A DNA stretch of 64,000 nucleotides from Anaerolineales bacterium (lineage in GTDB: Bacteria; Chloroflexota; Anaerolineae; Anaerolineales; Villigracilaceae): NCBI GenBank assembly GCA_030583925.1, contig CP129482.1, positions 3,472,001-3,536,000 of the forward strand, read 5' to 3'. Under the pieces are notes generated by a model. It did not search any database. It was not told the DNA's origin and worked only from the letters and a program-made list of their open reading frames with translations. Position numbers and translations under genes: made by a program. Shown piece after piece: positions 1 to 9,335 of this stretch. How positions within the stretch are numbered: position 1 is the stretch's first letter; every line of letters starts with the position of its first letter.

Positions 1-56
1 TTTTTCTGAATGTTTGTGTTGAATTGGGTGAAGAGGATGCCAAATGTAACGGCGAG

Positions 57-83
57 GTAGGACGAGATAATATCTCGTCCTAC
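57..83. repeat. Palindromic repeat at the recO 3' end
   Basis: A 27-nt perfect palindrome with arms gtaggacgagata and tatctcgtcctac around one base. The TAG stop of recO falls inside the right arm. The outer arms GTAGGAC/GTCCTAC recur in the element inside aroKB near 26471. Bases 1-56 show no supportable gene. Confidence 0.8.
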
Positions 84-844
84 GATTTTATTTTCTTCAA
101 AAACCCCGGCGTGTTCAATTCGCGTTCGAGCAGGTAGGTGAAGTATCCCTGCATCAGGGATTCGGTTTCGCGTTGCACGTCGAGGTCGGGACGGGCGCGG
201 GAGGCTTCGGCATAACTACTGCGTTGAAAGTGACGCAGGTATTTCAGCGCTTCGACGGAAATCGAATGGAGGTGTTTCAGTCCCTGCCCACAGCGCGGAC
301 AGATCACGCCGCCCGCGCTGAACGAGAAGAACTGATCTTCAGGCTTGATCTCGCGTCCGCAGTTGACACACTCGAACAATTGCGGGCGAAAGCCGAGTTG
401 GTCGAGGAGGCGCATCTCGTAAAAGCGGAGGACCAGCCAGACGTCCGCGCGCGAAGCGAGACGCGTCAGCGTTTCCGTCAAAAGGCGGAAAAGAGTTGGA
501 TTCTCGGTCTCATCTTCGTAGGTGAAGCGATCCAGCAATTCCAGCGCGTACGCCGCGTGACCGGTGAGGAGCAAATCGTCGCGCAGGGGCAGGTAGGCGT
601 CCACCGTGTCGGCTTGCGTGAGCAGGAACATGTCGCGCCCCGTGGCGAGTTGAAGTTTGACGTGCGTGAACGGTTCGATGTGACCCGCTTTGCGCGAGGC
701 GATCTTGCGCGCGCCTTTTGCGATCACTCGCATCTTGCCGCGCTGACGCGTGTACAGCGTGAGCAGGCGGTCGGCTTCGCCGTAATCGCTGTGACGAAGC
801 ACCACCGCATCCACGCGAACAGAACGGAATTTTGGTTGGGGCAT
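80..844 (-). CDS. recO: DNA repair protein RecO
   Basis: RecO is the mediator that, with RecF and RecR, loads RecA onto SSB-coated gapped DNA and anneals strands. The N-terminal OB-fold carries VVLRHSDYGEADRLLTLYT. A helical region follows, then a four-cysteine zinc site (C159, C162, C182, C185; ECVNCG and ICPRCG). At 254 residues the length is normal. I chose the ATG at 844 (MPQPKFRSV) because the longer TTG start would add residues encoded only by a dispersed repeat. The stop codon lies in a palindromic repeat. It is followed upstream by cdd on the same strand. Confidence 0.93.
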   Translation of the reverse strand: MPQPKFRSVRVDAVVLRHSDYGEADRLLTLYTRQRGKMRVIAKGARKIASRKAGHIEPFTHVKLQLATGRDMFLLTQADTVDAYLPLRDDLLLTGHAAYALELLDRFTYEDETENPTLFRLLTETLTRLASRADVWLVLRFYEMRLLDQLGFRPQLFECVNCGREIKPEDQFFSFSAGGVICPRCGQGLKHLHSISVEALKYLRHFQRSSYAEASRARPDLDVQRETESLMQGYFTYLLERELNTPGFLKKIKS

Positions 845-851
845 GGGGAAT

Positions 852-932
852 GCGTAGACACATAGACAAGTAAACAAGTAGACACGTATGTACGTGTTTA
901 CCTGTTTACTTGTCTACTTGTTTACCTGTTAC
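852..932. repeat. Tandem/inverted GTAGACA-GTAAACA repeat (copy 1)
   Basis: Imperfect 9-10 nt units of the form GTAGACAnG/GTAAACAnG are arranged as a near-perfect inverted repeat, about 866-912. It fills the recO-cdd gap and contains the cdd stop codon (TAA at 922-924). Related copies lie at 22671-22700 and 31804-31876. Confidence 0.8.
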
Positions 933-1332
933 TTAATTTCTCCGGCGTAAACGCCTCTGGCAAAAGTTCTTTCACCGTTGTCTCTTTGACAAGCTTGCCA
1001 TCTTGATCTGCCAACAAGACCGCCGTATCGAGTCCAAACTCCGCCATGACTTGACGACAGCCGCCGCAGGGCGAGCCGCCGTTATCGGTCGCGACGACGA
1101 TCGCTTCGAATTCTTTTTCGCCCTCCGACACGGCTTTGAAGATCGCCACGCGCTCCGCGCACATCGTCTGCGGATACGCGGCATTCTCCACGTTGACGCC
1201 GGTGAAAATTTTCCCGGTCTTCGTCCGCAGCGCCGCGCCAACGGGATACTTGGAATATGGCACATACGCGTTTGCGCGCGCCGTGTTGGCTAGCTCGATG
1301 AGGGTTTGTTTATCTTTTGAGGTGATGGTCAT
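922..1332 (-). CDS. cdd: Cytidine deaminase
   Basis: This cytosolic zinc enzyme hydrolyses cytidine and deoxycytidine to uridine and deoxyuridine in pyrimidine salvage. The catalytic CAE motif (C58, E60 in MCAERVAIFKAV) and the PCGGC zinc ligands (C89, C92) are both intact. At 136 residues it is the size of the small homotetrameric Cdd class. The last residues (SNR and stop) are encoded by the adjoining GTAGACA-type repeat, so the C-terminus has drifted into the repeat. It probably forms a short transcription unit with recO. Confidence 0.95.
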   Translation of the reverse strand: MTITSKDKQTLIELANTARANAYVPYSKYPVGAALRTKTGKIFTGVNVENAAYPQTMCAERVAIFKAVSEGEKEFEAIVVATDNGGSPCGGCRQVMAEFGLDTAVLLADQDGKLVKETTVKELLPEAFTPEKLSNR

Positions 1333-1343
1333 AACATATCCTT

Positions 1344-1378
1344 ACGCAGTACGCAGTACTTCGTATTGCGTACTGCGT
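1344..1378. repeat. Inverted repeat between cdd and glmU
   Basis: Perfect 12-nt arms acgcagtacgca / tgcgtactgcgt flank an 11-nt centre. It occupies nearly all of the 54-nt cdd-glmU gap. There is no T-run, so a terminator role is not evident. Confidence 0.75.
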
Positions 1379-1386
1379 AGTTTGCG

Positions 1387-2754
1387 TCACTTACTTTTCT
1401 TTTTCCTTCTTTCCACTTTCTTGATCGGGCGCGCCGGCATCCCAACGACGAGCGTATCTTCCGCCACGTTCTTGGTTACGATGGCGCCTGCGCCCGTCCT
1501 CGCGCCGTCGCCAAGTTTCAACGGCGCGACCAGCATCGTGTCCACGCCGATGAACGCGTCCTCGCCGATCTCGGTGGGCAGTTTGTTCTCGCCGTCGTAG
1601 TTCGCGGTGATGGTTCCCGCGCCGATGTTCGTGTTCGCGCCGATTTTGGCGTTGCCAATGTACGAGAAATGTCCCATCTTCACGCCTTCCTCCAGCGTGG
1701 AATCTTTCACTTCACCGAAGTTGCCCATGTGGACATGACTCTTCAAGTGCGCGCCTTTGCGGAGCCGCGCGAAGGGACCCATATCCACATCGTCTTCAAC
1801 TGTCGCGCCTTCCAACACGGAAGCGAGAATTTTGTTTCGATTTCCAATTTTCGAGTCACGGATGATCGTATTCGGACCGATCACATTCCCCTCGCCGATC
1901 TCGGTCTCGCCGTGAAGATACGTATTCGGCATGAGGATCGTATCCTTGCCGATACTCACACCCGCGTCGATGTACGTGGAGGCGGGATCGGTCATGCTCA
2001 CGCCGTTCAACATGTGCGCGCGGTTGATTCGCATCCGCATCGCGGCTTCGGCTTCGGCGAGATGGACGCGGGTGTTGATGCCGATCGTCTCGCTGAAATC
2101 GTCGTGCAAAACGGCTTGCACCGGCAGGTTATCTTTCACCGCCAGTTCGACGACATCCGTCAAATAATATTCGCCTTTTTTCTCGTTCTTCGGGATGCGA
2201 TGCAGGGCGTTCCACAGCCAATCCGCTTTGAAACAATACGCGCCGACGTTCAACTCTTTGATTTTTTGCTGTTCCGGCGTGGCGACATATTCCTCGACAA
2301 TGGCAGAGACTGTTCCATCAGCGTTTCGCAGAATCCGCCCGAAGCCGCGTGGATCCTCCGCGATGACGGTGAGCAGGCTCAACGGTCCGGAATTGAAGCG
2401 TTGAGTTTCCACCAGCCGCGCGAACGTCTCGCCGCGCAACAAAGGCATGTCTGCGTAGGTGACGATCACCAAATCTGTTTTATCTTTGAGCAGGGGTTCG
2501 GCTTGCATCGCCGCGTGTCCTGTGCCGAGTTGCGGTTCCTGCAAAACACAGTCAGCCGAATCGCCCAGATATTTTCTCACCTCATCCGCGCCGTGACCGA
2601 TCACCACCACCGGCTTTTCGGTTGCGGCTTGTTTCAACGCCTCCAGCACATGCCACACCAACGGCTTGCCGCACAAGGGATGCAAGACCTTCGGCAACGA
2701 CGATTTCATGCGCGTCCCCTGACCCGCGGCGAGCAACACAACAGAAACTTTCAT
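1387..2754 (-). CDS. glmU: Bifunctional UDP-GlcNAc pyrophosphorylase / GlcN-1-P acetyltransferase
   Basis: GlmU makes UDP-GlcNAc from glucosamine-1-phosphate in two cytosolic steps, acetylation and then uridylylation, feeding peptidoglycan synthesis. The N-terminal nucleotidyltransferase shows the signature LAAGQGTRMKSSLPKVLH (about residues 8-25). From about residue 250 the protein runs in left-handed beta-helix hexapeptides (for example IGPNTIIRDSKIGNRNKI), the acetyltransferase half. Length 455 is normal. The C-terminus is a lysine/arginine tail (KKVERRKKKSK). Confidence 0.96.
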   Translation of the reverse strand: MKVSVVLLAAGQGTRMKSSLPKVLHPLCGKPLVWHVLEALKQAATEKPVVVIGHGADEVRKYLGDSADCVLQEPQLGTGHAAMQAEPLLKDKTDLVIVTYADMPLLRGETFARLVETQRFNSGPLSLLTVIAEDPRGFGRILRNADGTVSAIVEEYVATPEQQKIKELNVGAYCFKADWLWNALHRIPKNEKKGEYYLTDVVELAVKDNLPVQAVLHDDFSETIGINTRVHLAEAEAAMRMRINRAHMLNGVSMTDPASTYIDAGVSIGKDTILMPNTYLHGETEIGEGNVIGPNTIIRDSKIGNRNKILASVLEGATVEDDVDMGPFARLRKGAHLKSHVHMGNFGEVKDSTLEEGVKMGHFSYIGNAKIGANTNIGAGTITANYDGENKLPTEIGEDAFIGVDTMLVAPLKLGDGARTGAGAIVTKNVAEDTLVVGMPARPIKKVERRKKKSK

Positions 2755-2780
2755 TCACTCCTCATAACTTATCTTGCGTA

Positions 2781-2833
2781 GTGCGTCGCACTTTACCGAA
2801 GAGAATCACTTTGATCTTTCAGGTGCGACGCAC
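2781..2833. repeat. Inverted repeat downstream of tRNA-Gln
   Basis: Perfect 11-nt arms gtgcgtcgcac and gtgcgacgcac are separated by 31 nt in the glmU upstream region. Each arm is itself nearly self-complementary. Confidence 0.6.
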
Positions 2834-2837
2834 CCTC

Positions 2838-2880
2838 AATAAAACAAAACAGGCTCACCGCATTCTGCGAAGCCTGTTTA
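2838..2880 (-). terminator. Rho-independent terminator of tRNA-Gln
   Basis: On the minus strand a 9-bp stem AAACAGGCT/AGCCTGTTT (2847-2855 with 2871-2879) is followed by TTTGTTTTATT. It lies 26 nt beyond the tRNA-Gln 3' end. Confidence 0.8.
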
Positions 2881-2905
2881 GAAAAGAAGCCCCGCACTCG
2901 CGGGA

Positions 2906-2979
2906 TGGCAGGGGCGCCTGGACTCGAACCAAGATCCACAGCTCCAAAGGCTGGTGTGCTGCCGTTGCACCACGCCCCT
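2906..2979 (-). tRNA. trnQ: tRNA-Gln (anticodon TTG)
   Basis: A full cloverleaf can be drawn: acceptor AGGGGCG/CGCCCCT, D arm GTGC/GCAC, anticodon stem CCAGC/GCTGT with loop CTTTGGA (anticodon TTG at positions 34-36, reading CAA), and T arm CTTGG-TTCGAGT-CCAGG. The discriminator base is G and the CCA end is encoded (2906-2908). The outermost anticodon-stem pair (27-43) is mismatched. A promoter and a terminator bracket the gene, so it is its own unit. Confidence 0.95.
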
Positions 2980-2990
2980 GTAAGGCGCAC

Positions 2991-3019
2991 ATTGTAACAC
3001 AGCGATTCACGCCGGGCAA
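2991..3019 (-). promoter_or_regulatory. Sigma-70-type promoter of tRNA-Gln
   Basis: TTGCCC (3014-3019) and TACAAT (2991-2996) on the minus strand are separated by exactly 17 nt. The -10 box ends about 11 nt before the tRNA 5' end. Confidence 0.65.
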
Positions 3020-3021
3020 CG

Positions 3022-4158
3022 TCATTTCCGTTTTGCGGCGCTGCTCTTCAACGTGCCGGTCACCGGTCGAGGAATCGTCGCGCCCGCCTTACCGGGCGTC
3101 AGCCCCAGTTTGTTCGCCTCTTCATACGAGATCACATCCGGGTTGAGCGGAATGTTTCCGGCTTTTTCCACGGCATCATCCCAAAACGCGTTGACATCCT
3201 TCACCTTCGATTTCTTATCGGCGGATGCGAACAACGCATCCACGTCCACCTCCGGCTCGGGTTCGGATTCTTCTTCCGTAACGAACGGAGGCACAGGCTT
3301 GACCGCCTCTCGCTCCGCGGCAGGGACGGTTGGTTCCGCCATAGCCGGCGCGGGCGCCACCCCCAGCGACTGCAAGATGTTCTCCACATCGGCGCGCACG
3401 AACAACATACCTTCCACAGTCTGGATGATGCGCTCCCGGCTCGCCAAGTCTTTTCCAGCCAGCAAGAGCGCGTGCGCCGAATTAACCGGGATGAGGACGA
3501 GATCATGGTCGCCGCCGCGAAACACATGATAATTTTCAAGATGTTCCTGACGGATAAAGCGCGAAACTTTCAACCCCGCGCTGTAGATACCCATCAACGC
3601 GGAAAGAAGCGAGACTTCCATACTGCTGTCGTAAAAATTACCGGCGCGGGCAAGCACGCGTCCGCGATCGCTGATGAGGAAGACCGCGTCCGCTTGAACC
3701 TTCTGGCGGAACCCGCCCAGCAAATCGGAAAGCGTCTGACGATGCTCCTCCGCCTCCTGCGTGGATTCAGGCGGAAAGATCGTGCGAACCAGCCCCAAAC
3801 TGCGTTCGACCGCATCCAAAAAATCCGCCAGCGGAATGGGCTTGTCGAAGATCGCCGCCGCGCCGGCGCTGAGCATTTCATCCCGCGCTTTGCGTTCGGT
3901 CATGCCAGAGATGAAGATCACTTTCAGGTTCGCGTTGCGCGCCCTCACCTTTTGCATCAACTCCACACCCGAGATGCCCGGCAGGAGATAATCGGCGACC
4001 AGCAGATCAATAGTTCGGCGAGAGGCGACGAGCAACGCTTCCTCCCCCGATGGCGCGTCCACAATATCCAATTGATGACCAAGCGTTTGCAGGGTCGAAT
4101 GCAACAGCCGGACAATATCCTTTTGATCGTCAACGAGAAGAACGCACGGCGCGGTCAT
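3022..4158 (-). CDS. Response regulator with C-terminal roadblock/LC7-like domain
   Basis: Residues 1-125 form a CheY-like receiver: acidic pair D10-D11, phospho-acceptor D56 (LVADYLLPGISG), a switch Ser/Thr in FISGMT and the lysine of FDKPIP. Residues about 145-265 (VFLISDRGRVLARAG and on) resemble the roadblock/LC7 (MglB-like) fold, a small domain that binds Ras-like GTPases. There is no DNA-binding domain. The C-terminal 110 residues are acidic and proline-rich, probably disordered. It sits 17 nt downstream of an oppF gene on the same strand. The GTPase link is inference from the domain family. Confidence 0.8.
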   Translation of the reverse strand: MTAPCVLLVDDQKDIVRLLHSTLQTLGHQLDIVDAPSGEEALLVASRRTIDLLVADYLLPGISGVELMQKVRARNANLKVIFISGMTERKARDEMLSAGAAAIFDKPIPLADFLDAVERSLGLVRTIFPPESTQEAEEHRQTLSDLLGGFRQKVQADAVFLISDRGRVLARAGNFYDSSMEVSLLSALMGIYSAGLKVSRFIRQEHLENYHVFRGGDHDLVLIPVNSAHALLLAGKDLASRERIIQTVEGMLFVRADVENILQSLGVAPAPAMAEPTVPAAEREAVKPVPPFVTEEESEPEPEVDVDALFASADKKSKVKDVNAFWDDAVEKAGNIPLNPDVISYEEANKLGLTPGKAGATIPRPVTGTLKSSAAKRK

Positions 4159-4175
4159 AAACTTTTAGAAATGCC

Positions 4176-5177
4176 TTAATGCGAATTCTGTTCCGCTACC
4201 CAGCAGGCTACCCAATGTTCGGGAGCGAGTTCCTTGAATTGAGGTTCCTCCTGCGAACATTTTTCGATGGCAACCGGGCAACGCGGGTGGAAGCGACATC
4301 CTTTTGGCGGGTTGAGCGGGCTGGGCACATCGCCTTTCAAAATGACGCGCTCGCGCCGCAAACGCGGGTTTGGCACCGGGATGGCGGACATAAGCGCCTG
4401 CGTGTACGGATGCAACGCGTTGCGGAATAGTTCCTCGCGCGTCGTCAACTCGACCATCTTGCCGAGGTACATCACCGCCACGCGGTCTGACACGTGTTCG
4501 ACTACCGAAAGGTTGTGCGCGATGAAAAGGTACGTCAGCCCAAATTCTTGTTGCAGGTCTTTCAGGATATTCAACACCTGCGATTGGATCGAAACATCCA
4601 GCGCGGAAACCGGCTCGTCGCAGATGATGAACTGCGGGCGCAGCGCCAGTGCGCGGGCAATCCCGATGCGTTGGCGTTGTCCACCAGAGAATTCATGCGG
4701 GTAGCGGCGGGCGTGATAATCTTCCAACCCAACTTTCTTGAGGGTTTCGAGCATGATGTCTACGCGTTCGCGACGCGTGCCGATGCCGTGGATGTGCAAC
4801 CCCTCCATCACCGATTCGCCAATGGGCAGACGCGGGTCAAGCGAAGCATACGGGTCCTGGAAGATGATCTGCATATCGCGCCGCGTCGCTTTCAAATCGG
4901 CGGATTTCATGGTGAAGACATCTTTGCCGTTGAATTTCACCGCGCCGGAGGTCGGCTCGACAAGACGCAGCATCGTCCTGCCGACGGTGGTCTTGCCGCA
5001 ACCGGATTCGCCCACCATGCCGAGCGTCTCGCCTTTACGCACGATGAAACTTACATCGTCCACCGCTTTCACCTGATTGATCACGCGCTGTAACAACCCG
5101 GCGCGCACGGGAAAATATTTGACAAGGTTGCTGACCTCAACAAGGGCTTCCCCTTTTTGGATCGTATTGTTTTGCAT
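4176..5177 (-). CDS. oppF: Oligopeptide ABC transporter ATPase, OppF type (set 3)
   Basis: One of the paired cytoplasmic ATPases that power peptide import. Walker A is GESGCGKT (about residues 56-63), the ABC signature is FSGGQRQR, and Walker B is [12 protein letters not shown]. The C-terminal oligopeptide-transporter extension with cysteines (CRFHPRCP) is present. I start at ATG 5177 (MQNNTIQ) because GGAG lies 9 nt upstream; a TTG at 5192 is the alternative. It lies 24 nt after an oppD. This set has no permease genes of its own, so it may energise the permeases of set 2. Confidence 0.9.
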   Translation of the reverse strand: MQNNTIQKGEALVEVSNLVKYFPVRAGLLQRVINQVKAVDDVSFIVRKGETLGMVGESGCGKTTVGRTMLRLVEPTSGAVKFNGKDVFTMKSADLKATRRDMQIIFQDPYASLDPRLPIGESVMEGLHIHGIGTRRERVDIMLETLKKVGLEDYHARRYPHEFSGGQRQRIGIARALALRPQFIICDEPVSALDVSIQSQVLNILKDLQQEFGLTYLFIAHNLSVVEHVSDRVAVMYLGKMVELTTREELFRNALHPYTQALMSAIPVPNPRLRRERVILKGDVPSPLNPPKGCRFHPRCPVAIEKCSQEEPQFKELAPEHWVACWVAEQNSH

Positions 5178-5201
5178 GTTTCGATTCTCCAAGAAAAGGG
5201 A

Positions 5202-6218
5202 TTAAGGCTTCAGCGGAGCGGTGTGTCCTTCGCCGTTTTCGTACAACCAGCAACGCACCAGATGACCGGGCTTGACTTCAGTCAGATCCGGTTCGGTCTC
5301 GGTGCAGATGTTGAGCGCGTATTTTAGGCGCGCCTGGCAACGCGGCGCAAAGCGACACCCCGGCGGCAAATTGACCAGATTGGGAACCGAGCCGGGGATG
5401 ACATCCAATTTGTCTTTGATCTCGCCAAGAATCGGAATGGAGCCGATCAATCCCTGAGTGTAGGGATGCAACGGTTCGTCGAACAACGTCGTCACATCAG
5501 TCTGTTCGACGATCTCCCCCGCGTACATCACCGCCACGCGGTCCGCCATTTCAGCCACCACGCCGAGATCGTGCGTGATGAGGATGACCGACGTGCCCAT
5601 ATCGCGGCGCAGGTCGCGCATCAGGTCGAGTATCTGCGCCTGAATCGTTACGTCTAACGCGGTGGTGGGTTCATCGGCAATGAGCAATTCAGGCACGCAA
5701 GCCAGCGCCATCGCGATCATCACGCGTTGAGCCATGCCGCCGGAAAGTTCATGCGGGTACGCGTGGGCGCGTCGTTCAGGGTCCGGCACGCCGACCATTT
5801 TGAGCAACGCGATGGCGCGATCCCAACCTGCGTTTTTGCCCAGATCTTGATGGACGTTCAACACCTCGGCGAGTTGGTCGCCCACTTTGAAGACCGGGTT
5901 GAGCGCGGTCTGCGGCTGTTGGAAGATCATCGAAACGCGGTTGCCGCGGATCTTGACCATTTCTTCTTCGGTTAGACTCAGCAGGTTGTCGCCATCCAAA
6001 AGAATTTCCCCGCCGTCCACGCGTCCGGGCTTCGAGATCAAACGCATGATCGAGAGCGAAGTGACGCTCTTTCCGCATCCCGATTCGCCTACCAATCCCA
6101 ACACTTCACCGGGATAGACTTCGAAATCCACGCCATCTACCGCGCGAACGATTCCGTCTTCGGTGTAGAAATAGGTTTTGAGGCTTTTCACAGCGAGCAA
6201 AGGCTGGGTATTATTCAT
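5202..6218 (-). CDS. oppD: Oligopeptide ABC transporter ATPase, OppD type (set 3)
   Basis: Partner ATPase of the OppF encoded next to it. It shows GESGCGKS (residues 44-51), the signature LSGGMAQRV and the Walker [13 protein letters not shown]. The C-terminal extension CRFAPRC is typical of OppD/DppD. Length 338 is standard. AGGACTC precedes the ATG at a workable distance. It is close kin of the set-2 OppD at 9336-10361, sharing long stretches such as KTYFYTEDG and DGVDxEVYPGEVLG, which suggests duplication of a DF pair. Confidence 0.92.
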   Translation of the reverse strand: MNNTQPLLAVKSLKTYFYTEDGIVRAVDGVDFEVYPGEVLGLVGESGCGKSVTSLSIMRLISKPGRVDGGEILLDGDNLLSLTEEEMVKIRGNRVSMIFQQPQTALNPVFKVGDQLAEVLNVHQDLGKNAGWDRAIALLKMVGVPDPERRAHAYPHELSGGMAQRVMIAMALACVPELLIADEPTTALDVTIQAQILDLMRDLRRDMGTSVILITHDLGVVAEMADRVAVMYAGEIVEQTDVTTLFDEPLHPYTQGLIGSIPILGEIKDKLDVIPGSVPNLVNLPPGCRFAPRCQARLKYALNICTETEPDLTEVKPGHLVRCWLYENGEGHTAPLKP

Positions 6219-6316
6219 ACAGACAGAGTCCTACGTTCAGGAATGAAGGCATTATAGCAAAAATTTCGCGTTGCGCGATTGTATCGTTGTTGGGTTTGCA
6301 GCAAAGGCGGACGCAT

Positions 6317-8239
6317 CTAGGGCTTGCAATCTACTCCGTAATTGAAGGTTTCGAGGTCGGCAAGCGCGGAGTTGGAAGACGCGTCTAGGGTGAAGCCGCA
6401 GAAATCGGGGCGAGAGGCGGCGACACGAAGTCGCGTATAAAGCGGAATGGATGGGAGGTCCGAGGCAAAGATCGCCTGCGCTTCTTGATGGGATGTATAT
6501 TCCGGTTCGCCGGGCAGTGAGCGCAATGCCTGTCCGCAGGCGGCGTCGAAAGCGGAGTTTTCAAATCCGCTGACGTTCGTGCCGACCCAATTATTTTCAT
6601 CCGCCGGAATTTGCGAAGAGGTGAACCAACCGCACTGCGGTTCGAGGCTGTTAACCCCGATGGCGTATTCAGCCAGATCGAACTGTCTGCCAAACAGGGG
6701 TCCGTTCGGTCCTTGCGCATAAAAATCGGCGGCAGAATAGAAGACAATATTCAAACCGATGCCGCATTCGGACAGCGAGTTACGCAAAATCTCAGCCACT
6801 TGATGACGCTGGGTCGCAGAGGTGGTGAAGTAATTGAGGACGAGAGGCGTTCCGCCGGGAACGCCGGTCACTCCCGCCGAGAGGCGCGGCGTGGAGGGGT
6901 TATTGTCCGAATCCAACCAGCCGATGTTTTCCAGAATTTTCGAACCGCTTTCTGGGTTAAACGCATATTGTTGAACATTGCCATTGTGAAGCGGATGATC
7001 CGCAGGCAAATAACTATCCGGCGTCTGAGATAAGCCGAAGAGGACCGTATCCACGACTTTTTGGCGATCGAGGCAGTATGCCAGCGCTTGTCTCATCCGT
7101 TTATCGGCGAAGAGATTGGGGCGATCGCGTTGAGGGTTGTAGCCGTCATCATACGACGCCGGGGTGATGCCAATGCCGAGCCATTCCATCGTCATGCTCT
7201 GCGAGGTCAGCAATTTCAATTGACCTTGCCCTTCCATTTTCTGGAGCAAGCCGACCTGTCCATCGAGTCGTACCGACGGGTCGAGCGCGTCGCACGTTCC
7301 ATCTACTACGGCGGTCAGCGCCGCATTCGGATCGGGGGTGATGAGGAAGGTCAATTCATCGAAACGCGGCAAGCCGCTTCCAGCGCGGAAGTAGTTGAGA
7401 TTCTTTGTCAGGCGAAGGCTTTTGCCGGCCTCCCATTCCTTCAAGATGTAGGGTCCCCAACCTACCGGGAAACGCGAGGATAGATCCAATCGAGATAGAT
7501 CCGCCGGGGATTCTTCTCCCCACAAGTGACGCGGGAGGGGCATCCAGAAATTTATGAAGTAGTCGGGGTCAATGAAGCCGGGCATCCCCCACCATTGCAC
7601 GGTTTGCTCGTCGGCGGCTTCGTATACTTGCGTGCGATCAGTCAAAAATTTCGAGACCGGCGTGTCTTCATCGGAAGCCAATTCGAACGAGAAGACCGAA
7701 TCATCCGCAGTGAGCGGTTCGCCATCGGACCATTGCAGTCCTTCCAGCATGGTAAACGTGACCACCATCTGATCCATTTCGATCTGGCTCTCGCCATCGT
7801 AGACGACAATGCACTCATCGGCGCGGCAACCTTTGGGGCGTAGCTTCATGCCCTTGGTAAGCGACACGACATTTCCATCCGCATCTACGATATCGTCGCC
7901 ATTGCCGACGCTCACCGAGGTGAGTTGAGCGTCGCCGTCTTCGAGAAACGGAATCTTTTCGAGGATGATCGGCTCGTACCCGTATTCGAGAACATCCACC
8001 GGGCCGTCATAGAGCGCGGAAAGCACACTGCGCGCGGCGGAGTTCAAACTGCCGTAAGGGTAGAGCGTGTTCGGTTCCTCCCCGAGGCAGATCGTCAACG
8101 CACGCGGAGCAGGCGTGGGCGTGGGAAGAGGCGGGGGCGTTTCCGTCGGCGTTTCGGGAGTCACGGAGACCTCCGTCTGCCGGGGAGCGCAGGATGCCAG
8201 AATCAAAACGATCACGAACATCGGAATGAATTTTTTCAT
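6317..8239 (-). CDS. Peptide ABC transporter substrate-binding lipoprotein (SBP_bac_5 family, set 3)
   Basis: Extracytoplasmic ligand-binding lipoprotein of a dipeptide/oligopeptide importer. The signal peptide MKKFIPMFVIVLILASC gives lipid-anchor Cys17, followed by a proline/threonine linker. The canonical family order is seen: an N-terminal lobe from about residue 45 (ALTICLGEEPNTLYPYG), GLQWSDGEPLTADD, WGPYILKEWEAGKS, then KRMRQALAYCLDRQKVV in the C-terminal half. It is 640 residues with start ATG 8239; a TTG 21 nt upstream is less likely. It serves as the normal-order comparator for the permuted protein at 12690-14576. The ligand is unknown. Confidence 0.88.
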   Translation of the reverse strand: MKKFIPMFVIVLILASCAPRQTEVSVTPETPTETPPPLPTPTPAPRALTICLGEEPNTLYPYGSLNSAARSVLSALYDGPVDVLEYGYEPIILEKIPFLEDGDAQLTSVSVGNGDDIVDADGNVVSLTKGMKLRPKGCRADECIVVYDGESQIEMDQMVVTFTMLEGLQWSDGEPLTADDSVFSFELASDEDTPVSKFLTDRTQVYEAADEQTVQWWGMPGFIDPDYFINFWMPLPRHLWGEESPADLSRLDLSSRFPVGWGPYILKEWEAGKSLRLTKNLNYFRAGSGLPRFDELTFLITPDPNAALTAVVDGTCDALDPSVRLDGQVGLLQKMEGQGQLKLLTSQSMTMEWLGIGITPASYDDGYNPQRDRPNLFADKRMRQALAYCLDRQKVVDTVLFGLSQTPDSYLPADHPLHNGNVQQYAFNPESGSKILENIGWLDSDNNPSTPRLSAGVTGVPGGTPLVLNYFTTSATQRHQVAEILRNSLSECGIGLNIVFYSAADFYAQGPNGPLFGRQFDLAEYAIGVNSLEPQCGWFTSSQIPADENNWVGTNVSGFENSAFDAACGQALRSLPGEPEYTSHQEAQAIFASDLPSIPLYTRLRVAASRPDFCGFTLDASSNSALADLETFNYGVDCKP

Positions 8240-8315
8240 GAGCGGGTCGGTTCCTGTCAATTCCCCATATTATAACGAAACCCGCGGCGCATCGGGCGTC
8301 ACGGGTTTATTTGAG

Positions 8316-9314
8316 TTATGAATTTTTCTCCGCTACCCAGCAAGCAACAAAATGCCCGGGGGCGAGCTCTTTGAACGCGGGTTCCTCCTGCGAGCAAATA
8401 TCGATCGCAAGCGGACAACGTGGATGGAAGCGGCAGCCCTTCGGCGGATTCAGCGGGCTGGGCACATCGCCTTTCAGGATGATGCGTTCACGCCTCACTT
8501 CCGGATCGGGGATCGGGATCGCCGACATGAGGGCTTTGGTGTATGGGTGAAGCGGGTTGCGGAAGAGTTCCTCACGCTCCGTGAGCTCCACCATTTTACC
8601 GAGGTACATGACCGCCACCCGGTCAGAGATATGTTCGACTACGCTCATGTTGTGGGCGATGAAGAGATACGTGAGTCCGAACTCCTCTTGCAAGTCCTTG
8701 AGGATATTCAACACCTGCGACTGGATAGACACATCTAACGCGGAGACCGGTTCGTCGCAAACGATGAACTTGGGCTGCAGAGCAAGCGCGCGGGCAATGC
8801 CGATACGCTGGCGCTGGCCTCCGGAAAATTCGTGCGGGTAACGGCGGGCGTGATAATCCTCCAACCCGACTTTTTTCAACATCTGTATGGCGACATCCCA
8901 GCGTTCGCGCGGACTCCCGATGTTGTGGATATGCAATCCCTCCATCACCGATTCGCCGATGGGCAAGCGCGGGTTGAGCGAGGCATACGGGTCTTGGAAG
9001 ATCATCTGCATATTGCGGCGCGCGTGTTTGAGCGACTGCGGACGCATCTGAATGATATCCTCGCCGTTGATGAACACAGACCCGGAAGTGGGTTCGATCA
9101 GGCGCAACATAGCACGACCGACAGTGGTTTTACCACAACCCGATTCGCCCACCATGCCCAGCGTCTCACCGTCCTTCACTGTGAAACTAACCTTGTCCAC
9201 AGCCTGCACATAAGCCTTCACGCGCTGCAACACACCACCGCGCACGGGAAAATACTTCACCAGATCGTTTACGACAACAAGGTCGTATTTATCTTTAGAT
9301 GAGTCCATTTGCAT
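8316..9314 (-). CDS. oppF: Oligopeptide ABC transporter ATPase, OppF type (set 2)
   Basis: ATPase with GESGCGKTT, signature FSGGQRQR and [12 protein letters not shown], plus the [13 protein letters not shown]-terminal extension. It is near-identical in layout to the set-3 OppF at 4176-5177. It ends the set-2 run SBP-B-C-D-F, 21 nt after oppD. Two in-frame ATGs (9314 and 9308) are possible starts; neither has a strong Shine-Dalgarno sequence. Substrate specificity cannot be read from an ATPase. Confidence 0.9.
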   Translation of the reverse strand: MQMDSSKDKYDLVVVNDLVKYFPVRGGVLQRVKAYVQAVDKVSFTVKDGETLGMVGESGCGKTTVGRAMLRLIEPTSGSVFINGEDIIQMRPQSLKHARRNMQMIFQDPYASLNPRLPIGESVMEGLHIHNIGSPRERWDVAIQMLKKVGLEDYHARRYPHEFSGGQRQRIGIARALALQPKFIVCDEPVSALDVSIQSQVLNILKDLQEEFGLTYLFIAHNMSVVEHISDRVAVMYLGKMVELTEREELFRNPLHPYTKALMSAIPIPDPEVRRERIILKGDVPSPLNPPKGCRFHPRCPLAIDICSQEEPAFKELAPGHFVACWVAEKNS

Positions 9315-9335
9315 GATGATTATCTCTGCCGTAAT

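Noticed and set aside
1..56. 3' end of a gene at the left edge
   Set aside because: Short frames are open on both strands but too short to support any product.
852..932. Possible CRISPR array
   Set aside because: Units are 9-10 nt without distinct spacers, arranged as an inverted repeat; no cas genes in the window.
1669..2781. 370-codon open frame antisense to glmU
   Set aside because: Low-complexity His/Arg-rich translation typical of a reverse shadow; glmU is certain.
2793..2990. 65-codon frame covering the tRNA
   Set aside because: The peptide GAWCNGSTPAFGAVDLG is simply the translated tRNA-Gln gene.
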